This document shows, piece by piece, positions 1 through 6,258 of a stretch of DNA of 21,728 bases. Made by a program: the position numbers and the translations under genes. Source of the DNA: Candidatus Heimdallarchaeota archaeon LC_2. Its GTDB lineage: Archaea; Asgardarchaeota; Heimdallarchaeia; Heimdallarchaeales; Kariarchaeaceae. Position 1 is the first letter of the stretch. Each line of letters starts with the position of its first letter. The notes beneath the pieces were generated by a model that saw only the letters and a list, made by a program, of their open reading frames with translations, had not been told where the DNA came from and did not search any database. Location of the stretch: NCBI GenBank assembly GCA_001940725.1, contig MDVR01000035.1, positions 1 to 21,728 on the forward strand, read 5' to 3'.

Positions 1-396
1 TGGTTCTTTTTCTTCAGAAACTTCTTTGATATGTTCAGCATCCATAATATGATTTACTTGAGTATTAATTTCGATTGAAATTTTTTCTTCGTCAAGGGTT
101 TCTGTTGCAAAATCTGGTATTTTAGGCAAATCTTCACTAAACTCTGGGATCGCAGGTTCACTATCAAAATCTGGTATGTCAGGCATTTCATCGTGAAATT
201 CAGGTATATCTGGACTCTCCATTTCAGACTTATCAATTTTAGATGATTTCTTATCTAAATCATCTAGAAACGAATCGATATCTTCAATTTCTTCATTTGA
301 GTCTTTTAATGGCATGTCGCAATTAGGACAAATAACTGCTGCTTTAGCTACAACTTCGTTGCATGCCCAGCACGTAGATGTTTCTTTATCGGACAT
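1..396 (-). CDS. Zinc-ribbon protein with P-x-I-P-[DE]-F repeats (partial, runs off left edge)
   Basis: The reading frame is open from the start at 396 to the window edge (132 residues, C-terminus missing). Seen directly: two CxxC pairs (C9/C12 and C23/C26) make a small N-terminal zinc ribbon. An acidic stretch follows, then four closely spaced hexapeptides of form P-x-I-P-[DE]-F at residues 62-67, 72-77, 81-86 and 91-96, then more acidic sequence. No membrane segment is visible. An upstream in-frame ATG at 411 would add MNIGL; I prefer 396 because a TATA-like TTAATTTTAAT lies about 18-28 bases before it. Function is unknown. Archaeal zinc-ribbon proteins with disordered acidic tails are often adaptors, and the regular repeats would suit multivalent binding of a partner, but that is inference. 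It is divergent from the membrane protein at 553. Confidence 0.8.
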   Translation of the reverse strand, partial: MSDKETSTCWACNEVVAKAAVICPNCDMPLKDSNEEIEDIDSFLDDLDKKSSKIDKSEMESPDIPEFHDEMPDIPDFDSEPAIPEFSEDLPKIPDFATETLDEEKISIEINTQVNHIMDAEHIKEVSEEKEP

Positions 397-552
397 TAAA
401 CCAATATTCATTATTAAAATTAAAAACATTAGCAATTTAGATCGATCGAATACTCAAATAACTAAATATACTCTAAATTTATGTTTACAAATTTATAACT
501 AAACCTAATTTATTATGAACCAAACAGTAATTCCCTCATCAAGGAAATTTAA

Positions 553-960
553 ATGGAGACGAAATCATTATTTTTAATTCTTGGATTTTCAATTATCTTA
601 TCTGCATTATCGATATTTGAGACTTCAGTTGATTATACTCTATGGGAAAAATTTGTATTCGGAATTATTTTAGCGGATATATTTTATTTATTTCTAATAG
701 TTTTGATAAATCCTAGAATTATATTTGGAAAGTATTATGTGAAGTGGGATCCCAAGATGTTACAGAATTTTCAAGGTTCAATAGGGATAATGATATTTTT
801 ATTGATTTTCTACTTACTCTTAGGAGGGAATAATGGAAGTACAATTTCAAATATCGCAAGATATATCTTATTTTCGATTTCAACAGTGTGTATCATTTTG
901 TTAAATATCCTAGTAACAAAGGCTGCAATCGATGATAACGATGATATAAATACCAAGTAA
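553..960 (+). CDS. Small four-helix membrane protein, unknown function
   Basis: The protein has 135 residues with about four hydrophobic segments (roughly residues 4-21, 34-53, 75-91 and 103-124), short loops and an acidic, polar C-terminus (DDNDDINTK). There is no signal cleavage site and no recognisable catalytic motif. The ATG at 553 is preceded by AAGGA at 541-545, a weak Shine-Dalgarno-like match that is unusual here because most genes in the window look leaderless. It is divergent from the zinc-ribbon gene and directly followed, after a TAA, by a remnant in the same frame. I do not recognise the family. An accessory membrane component of the island to its right is possible but unsupported. 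Confidence 0.6.
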   Translation: METKSLFLILGFSIILSALSIFETSVDYTLWEKFVFGIILADIFYLFLIVLINPRIIFGKYYVKWDPKMLQNFQGSIGIMIFLLIFYLLLGGNNGSTISNIARYILFSISTVCIILLNILVTKAAIDDNDDINTK

Positions 961-963
961 GAA

Positions 964-1446
964 TTGTATTTACTATTAATTACTGATTTTATTCATGATC
1001 GGTATATCACAAATGGTCCGGGTTGGTTGCAGACTGCCTGGAATACGATTATGGGGTCAGATACGCTGGTTGATTTGGTAGCTAAAATATGGATTTTACC
1101 TGGAACCGTAGCAGATAAAGTGAAGAGTGTAGCCCAGGATGCTTGGAATGGTATTAAAGCAGTAGGTCAATTTATTATTGATACTGTAATTAAAGCAATT
1201 TTGGATTCGATCGTATTAATTTTCCATAAATTCATTTCAGCTATGTCTGCGATATTTTTGGAGTTAGATCCTACCGTTCAAATAACTTCTCTTCAAGATG
1301 GGGTTCGAATAGGAGATGACGAATTAAGAATTTTTAGAAATAATCTAGGTCTAACACTTTTTTTCGGTTCTAATTCAATTACTATCTCTAATGTAATGAC
1401 ATTAGCAAAAATTGTTTTCCGACACTATAACGGATCGAATATATGA
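964..1446 (+). pseudogene. Probable internal fragment of a larger gene
   Basis: An open frame of 160 codons with only a TTG to start from, one codon after the TAA of the preceding gene and in the same frame. The sequence has helical amphipathic stretches (ADKVKSVAQDAWNGIKAVG) followed by a hydrophobic segment and a Gly/Asn-rich end, and looks like the middle of a longer protein. After the TGA at 1444 the same frame continues with another TGA and a Gly/Thr/Asn-rich stretch ending at TGA near 1530, which suggests decay. No promoter or ribosome binding site is evident. I cannot name the parent family; it could also be a genuine short gene using TTG. Confidence 0.4.
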
Positions 1447-1581
1447 TACGAAGATGGCTGAAATGGTTGTGGATCCTTTATTACATACAATGGATCTCAG
1501 ACAACATTTGATCGTGGATTTGCAGATTGAGTATTTAGATTAATTATTAAGGATCGATCAAGATCACCTCCTTCAAATTTG
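1447..1581. other. Convergent intergenic region, no gene
   Basis: About 135 bases between the remnant (+) and the end of the giant gene (-). It holds short stop-interrupted frames that may be the decayed tail of the remnant. No clear terminator hairpin was seen. Confidence 0.4.
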
Positions 1582-4500
1582 TTAAATATCTGGTGGAGGA
1601 TGTTTTTCTAGATATCTCTCACATTCCTCTCTTACATCCTTTGATACATGTTCAGGATAAATACCTTCACGATCTTCAAATCCATCAATTATTTTAATAA
1701 CTTCATACATCTTCTCACTTTTGGTATTTGCAAAATAACCAATTAACTCAGTTTCTTCGTCTTTGGTAAGATTATTAATAAATGTCAAAACGACTTGATA
1801 ATTTGTTATATCATGGGAAAATTCTACTAAAGTTTTAGTAACCTCTTTTTTATGACTCTTGTAATCTAATAGTAAATGCCCTTTAATCGTTTGTCTACTT
1901 AGAATAGATTTGATTATCATGTTCTCCTGGTATAAAATTATATTCTCATCAAATTCATAACTCAAGTAATAGACCCTATCGAGGTCCTCCATTTCAATTA
2001 TTTTTCTATCAAATATTTTCTTTATTCCCTCAGGTGAGGTATAATCGGCTAAATAATAATCCAACTCCTCGTCAGAGCTCTTCCAGAACCAACAATTAGG
2101 ATGACCCTTCTCACAACTTTCTTCATCATGTGTGAGACTACAACTTTCATGGAATTTCTCCATTTCATCAACAAAAATAAAATCCTCAAGAGTAAATGGT
2201 ACATCAATTTTTCCCAGAAATTCACTTAATAAAGCAAAGATATCCCAGTTAATATCATACCTGTATTCTACTTTGCAATAATACTCTTCAAATTCAAGAG
2301 GTTGAGAAATACTTCCCCAAAGCTGTCTCATCACTCCCAATAGTTCCTTCACAGAATTAAATACCTTATACACTTGCTTAGAAATCACACCTGATTTTTT
2401 GGAATAAATCGTCATCTCAATACCCTCGTTGTAAGCCAACTGAACTCCAATATAGATAATATCCATTGTCTGGGTTTCAGGAATATAGGGATTTACTTCA
2501 GGTTTCTCTTCAATATTACAGGGAATTAGTTGAATGTTTCTTATATTCCACCTCTTCAATTCATCCACACGCATTTTCAGCTTTCTCACTTCAGACCAAT
2601 CATCCTTTAACCATAGATATCTCTCTGATCCCAAATAGCCACTACATATAGGAATAATATCTATCAATTCAAAATTATCCAATGCTACATCTGGATGACT
2701 AATTTGCCATTGTATTTCTTTTAATTCATCATAATCGGTGAATTCAAACATACCTTTACCATCTTCAAATCTAATTATAGAATATTTACTACCTATCTCA
2801 ATTACTCCCTGCTCTTCATTCCTAATCACATCGTTGTCCAGTGATAGATAGTAAAGACTTCTTGATTCCAACTGTTTCCATATATTTGCAATATTAAACA
2901 TGTATTTTATATTTGATATCATCTCATAACCCAGAGTATATAACATCCAGGTGCTGAATTGTTTCCATAGTTGTACCAGATGATTATCCCTTAGTGGATA
3001 TATAGCCCTCAAAACTAGAAATACCAAATTGTACCAGTTGGTATTCTTCTCAAAATTATCATAATTCATATCCAATACGCAATAAGTCTTGTAGAAATTA
3101 TACCTGTATTCTTCAATTAAGGGCATGAGATTAATGCCCAAACTGGATTCGGTAAGAATCATAGATTGCGGTATGTTATCGTCAAAATCTTCGAGGATAT
3201 ATTCTAAATCCTCTTGATTGGATATAAATGATATGACATCATCTAATGCTTCAACTACTTGGGTTCTTTTTCCAAACTCATTACTATATGGTACCCTGTA
3301 TGTTCTCTGATACATTTTATTTATTCGTTTGAAAGGATTACGCGATCTAAACTCTCGATTTACATATTTTTTCTCGTCATCGACAAAAGGTAAATGGAAA
3401 AAGCGAATTGTCTTTTCTTTTATTCCCAGCTTACTATATTCAAGAGTTAATGTATCAAATGAATAATCTGCTCTGATACAGGCAATCAGATCATACACTT
3501 CTTCAAGTTTTATTCTTGACAAATTGCGGCTCTCATCATATTTTTTCCTTCTGTCAGTTTTATCAAACTTTCTTGCAATGCCAGTTAACGCGGGACATAT
3601 AGTGATTTTTACATTTTCTTTCAAATCTACGATATCTCTAATAATTATCCGGACATCATCATACAGTGGTTTTTTACTTTTCTTCGGTGGTACAGGAAGA
3701 TTATAAATGATCTTGGTAATATAATTTTTTCTCTCGCTATATTCACGGTAAGGTAGTATACAACGATCCTTATATATTTTTGAGGTGTTTATGTCCTTGA
3801 CTGCCCGATCAATAAGATATATGTGCTCTGAATTTAAATTTTCTAATATTAATTGTTCCTTCTCCCAGGGACGAGTAAACATTGTTTTGCTGTCTGCCCA
3901 ACCAGTTATAACTACTGGTTTTTTGATTTGTCTGAGCATATCGATATCTGGATTTGATATAGTTATTGGAATAATTTCTACTTGGTCAAGTACATCTTGT
4001 GGTAATCTCATTCTTTCTTTTGTAAAATCAGAATACACATCGAGAGTATCCAATATTATTATCTCCCCATGTTCCTCTACTGCAGTTTTGATGCAGTCAT
4101 ATACGGCAGCAATATTTGCTGCTGGCCTACCAAAATTAATATTTGAAGCAGCCGTTGTATAGAGAGTTATATTTTGGTTATTTCTATTTTCTCCATTTTC
4201 ACTAAATAGTTGAGGAATATAAGGTGTCTTCTCACCAGCTTTGGAATCTTTTAGTAATAATTCAATATTCTGAAAATCTTTGAATACAATAGCTATTTCT
4301 TCATCTTCAGGATAAATATATCTACCATTCAAATCTTTATAATTTTCCTTGATATAATTTGGGAGTGAATATAATAAATTATGAATCATATCTCGTAAAT
4401 TACGGTTTTCTGCCCTAACAGCTACAACTGCCTCTAGAGGTGCATATTGATCTTCTCTTAGAATTACCTGCATCTCATTGACTAGCATATATGAGTAGGA

Positions 4501-5736
4501 ATTCAGCTGATTGGATGCACTGCTATTCATTGTATTGGATACTGTAGAATGCCATTCATCAACAGGTTCCAGTTTAATCACCGGTTTTGGTTGTTTAAGT
4601 TCTGGTCTTCCCCTCACCGGTTTAGATTCGAAATCGTATATTCCACTAATTTTTGTCTTTAGATCTAGAATAATCACAGGGACCCATAGATACCTATTTT
4701 TCCTTAGAATTCTTTTAAAAATAACAAAATCAATTTTAGCTGATTTTTTACTTGCAATAGGTAATTCTGCCACTACTAAATACCCAGAATTATTCTGTAT
4801 GTATTTATCTCCATTGAAAACTACATCTTTAAGGCTATATGGATGGGGTAATCCAGACATTATCTCCTGATGTCTGATGGTACCAATTTTTTTATTCTCT
4901 ATTTCAAATAGTTCTATTACTCTCATATAGAATTTATCATTTATGTGGGGATCATCTATTTCATCTTTTATCTGATTAAATAGCTTATCATTTGTATTTG
5001 GTAATTCCAGTTGAGTTACTCGGTGTACCGCATGATTGATTTCCCTATCGTATTTTGCTAATCTAATAACATCATACAGGTCCTTGTCCATATCTAGTAT
5101 ACTCTGATATTTTTTTTCAACAGATTTTCTTCCTTGCCCCCCTCCAGCATAGATATAATCAATATATGGTTTGAATTTAAATAAAAGTGTTAGCAAGTAT
5201 CGTGTCGCCGTATATGAATTCACTCTATAGATAAATAAATGGTGACAAAGAAACCACAAGTGTGCTCTTGTCATATCGATCAAATCCAGAGATGGGATAT
5301 TAGGATGAGTTATGGTAACGAATGCATGTTTTGGAGATATATATCCCCTATCCTTACCAATACTCTCAGTAGAAATTGGCAATGGATAGTACTCCTCTGC
5401 AAATGCACGCATGAGTGCACCTGCTATATTGAATAGCATATTCAGTGGATCCATATCTCCAGTTGAGTCTTGGTATCTTTTGAATATTGTATTTCCATAC
5501 CTGCTACTAGATTCAAAAATCAATCTAAGAAAATTCTTTCGTAAATTGGATTCTGATCTTCTAAGCTCATCAAAATATTTGTTTTGTTTCCATTGATTCA
5601 TTGCTGATCTATATTGTTCATCAATTATTTTCGTTATATGATTGAGATCCTTGGTGTTGATTTGTCTTGATAATCGTTTTATAGAACTTAGGGATCTGAG
5701 CATTGCAGTAACTAACATATCCCCAGGATCTTCCAT
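1582..5736 (-). CDS. Giant 1384-residue protein with RecB-like PD-(D/E)XK nuclease core
   Basis: A large cytosolic-looking protein with no membrane segments. Seen directly: around residues 316-420 there is E324, then I-D336, then a hydrophobic strand ending in D358-L-K360, then Q410-x3-Y414. The order D...DxK...QxxxY is the signature of the RecB/Cas4-type PD-(D/E)XK nuclease fold, so metal-dependent DNA cleavage is the likely activity. A Cys/His cluster (H1196, C1199, H1203, C1208, H1212, C1215) may bind zinc. Residues 523-690 look like an alternating alpha/beta domain (GEIIILDTLD resembles a Walker B strand) but no Walker A is present. The N-terminal 300 and C-terminal 700 residues are unrecognised. 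The ATG at 5736 has a TATA-like ATTTATTAATT (5756-5766) about 24 bases upstream. The gene is divergent from tnpB. A defence or mobile-element role is inference; the nuclease core is fairly secure. Confidence 0.8.
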   Translation of the reverse strand: MEDPGDMLVTAMLRSLSSIKRLSRQINTKDLNHITKIIDEQYRSAMNQWKQNKYFDELRRSESNLRKNFLRLIFESSSRYGNTIFKRYQDSTGDMDPLNMLFNIAGALMRAFAEEYYPLPISTESIGKDRGYISPKHAFVTITHPNIPSLDLIDMTRAHLWFLCHHLFIYRVNSYTATRYLLTLLFKFKPYIDYIYAGGGQGRKSVEKKYQSILDMDKDLYDVIRLAKYDREINHAVHRVTQLELPNTNDKLFNQIKDEIDDPHINDKFYMRVIELFEIENKKIGTIRHQEIMSGLPHPYSLKDVVFNGDKYIQNNSGYLVVAELPIASKKSAKIDFVIFKRILRKNRYLWVPVIILDLKTKISGIYDFESKPVRGRPELKQPKPVIKLEPVDEWHSTVSNTMNSSASNQLNSYSYMLVNEMQVILREDQYAPLEAVVAVRAENRNLRDMIHNLLYSLPNYIKENYKDLNGRYIYPEDEEIAIVFKDFQNIELLLKDSKAGEKTPYIPQLFSENGENRNNQNITLYTTAASNINFGRPAANIAAVYDCIKTAVEEHGEIIILDTLDVYSDFTKERMRLPQDVLDQVEIIPITISNPDIDMLRQIKKPVVITGWADSKTMFTRPWEKEQLILENLNSEHIYLIDRAVKDINTSKIYKDRCILPYREYSERKNYITKIIYNLPVPPKKSKKPLYDDVRIIIRDIVDLKENVKITICPALTGIARKFDKTDRRKKYDESRNLSRIKLEEVYDLIACIRADYSFDTLTLEYSKLGIKEKTIRFFHLPFVDDEKKYVNREFRSRNPFKRINKMYQRTYRVPYSNEFGKRTQVVEALDDVISFISNQEDLEYILEDFDDNIPQSMILTESSLGINLMPLIEEYRYNFYKTYCVLDMNYDNFEKNTNWYNLVFLVLRAIYPLRDNHLVQLWKQFSTWMLYTLGYEMISNIKYMFNIANIWKQLESRSLYYLSLDNDVIRNEEQGVIEIGSKYSIIRFEDGKGMFEFTDYDELKEIQWQISHPDVALDNFELIDIIPICSGYLGSERYLWLKDDWSEVRKLKMRVDELKRWNIRNIQLIPCNIEEKPEVNPYIPETQTMDIIYIGVQLAYNEGIEMTIYSKKSGVISKQVYKVFNSVKELLGVMRQLWGSISQPLEFEEYYCKVEYRYDINWDIFALLSEFLGKIDVPFTLEDFIFVDEMEKFHESCSLTHDEESCEKGHPNCWFWKSSDEELDYYLADYTSPEGIKKIFDRKIIEMEDLDRVYYLSYEFDENIILYQENMIIKSILSRQTIKGHLLLDYKSHKKEVTKTLVEFSHDITNYQVVLTFINNLTKDEETELIGYFANTKSEKMYEVIKIIDGFEDREGIYPEHVSKDVREECERYLEKHPPPDI

Positions 5737-6076
5737 ATGGAGGGATATAATCCTGATTTATTAATTTCTTATGATAATCAGTTAAACTATTGTCATTTTT
5801 TTAAAATATGTTGAATAAACTATTGATTACCATTGATTATTAATAATTTCATGAAAATGGTACATAAAAATTAGGTGTCAAAAATGTGGTATTTATTTAC
5901 TTATTAGTAAACTTTGGAATTTATTTCAAATATTTCCATTTTTTCTTATACTTATTGAATCATAGAGTGTAATAATAATTTTCATATACTTATTAGTAAA
6001 TTTCAACTTTAGAATTTATTTAATTTTCATTATTTTCATAAAGTTAGTTAGATATATAAATCAAGTAATAATTGTC

Positions 6077-6099
6077 ATCATACGTAAGGATAATAAAAT
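6077..6099 (+). repeat. 23-bp perfect direct repeat, copy 1
   Basis: The sequence begins ATCATACGTAAGGATAATAA and is identical over 23 bases to 6208-6230, with a period of 131 bp. It lies in the noncoding region upstream of tnpB and includes a TATA-like AATAAAAT. Confidence 0.85.
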
Positions 6100-6207
6100 T
6101 TACATTTTTTTCAAATTAGTATATTAGGTAGCTTTTTGTTCTTAGGAGACTTGACTTTCAATTAACCCCGCAGTAGTTTAAATAGTAAATTACCTAGATT
6201 TATTATG

Positions 6208-6230
6208 ATCATACGTAAGGATAATAAAAT
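6208..6230 (+). repeat. 23-bp perfect direct repeat, copy 2 (overlaps tnpB promoter)
   Basis: Second copy of the repeat at 6077-6099. Its AATAAAAT end (6223-6230) lies about 29 bases before the tnpB ATG, where an archaeal TATA box for a leaderless or short-leader transcript would sit, so the repeat may have duplicated promoter sequence. Confidence 0.85.
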
Positions 6231-6258
6231 ATGATTAGATGAACTGGGGTTAAATCTC

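Larger units (their letters stand above)
5737..6258. promoter_or_regulatory. Divergent, repeat-bearing intergenic region between giant nuclease and tnpB
   Basis: A 522-bp very AT-rich stretch without a gene. It carries the promoters of both neighbours, an imperfect repeat (ACTTATTAGTAAA at 5899-5911 and 5988-6000, each followed within 15 bases by a near-copy of ACTTTGGAATTTATT), a perfect 23-bp direct repeat (6077-6099, 6208-6230) and an inverted pair TTAACCCC (6162-6169) / GGGGTTAA (6246-6253). It probably contains the left end of the TnpB element, but the exact boundary cannot be set by eye. Confidence 0.6.

Noticed and set aside
5122..5145. GGGQGRKS (residues 198-205 of the giant protein) as a Walker A motif
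   Set aside because: The consensus needs G-K-[ST] directly after the four-residue spacer; an arginine interrupts it and no strand precedes it.
5239..5596. Plus-strand Cys-containing frames inside the giant gene
   Set aside because: They are shadows of the minus-strand coding sequence, without promoters or recognisable domains.
5737..6258. A CRISPR array in the repeat-bearing intergenic region
   Set aside because: Only two copies of a 23-mer separated by 108 bp, with no regular spacer length and no cas genes.
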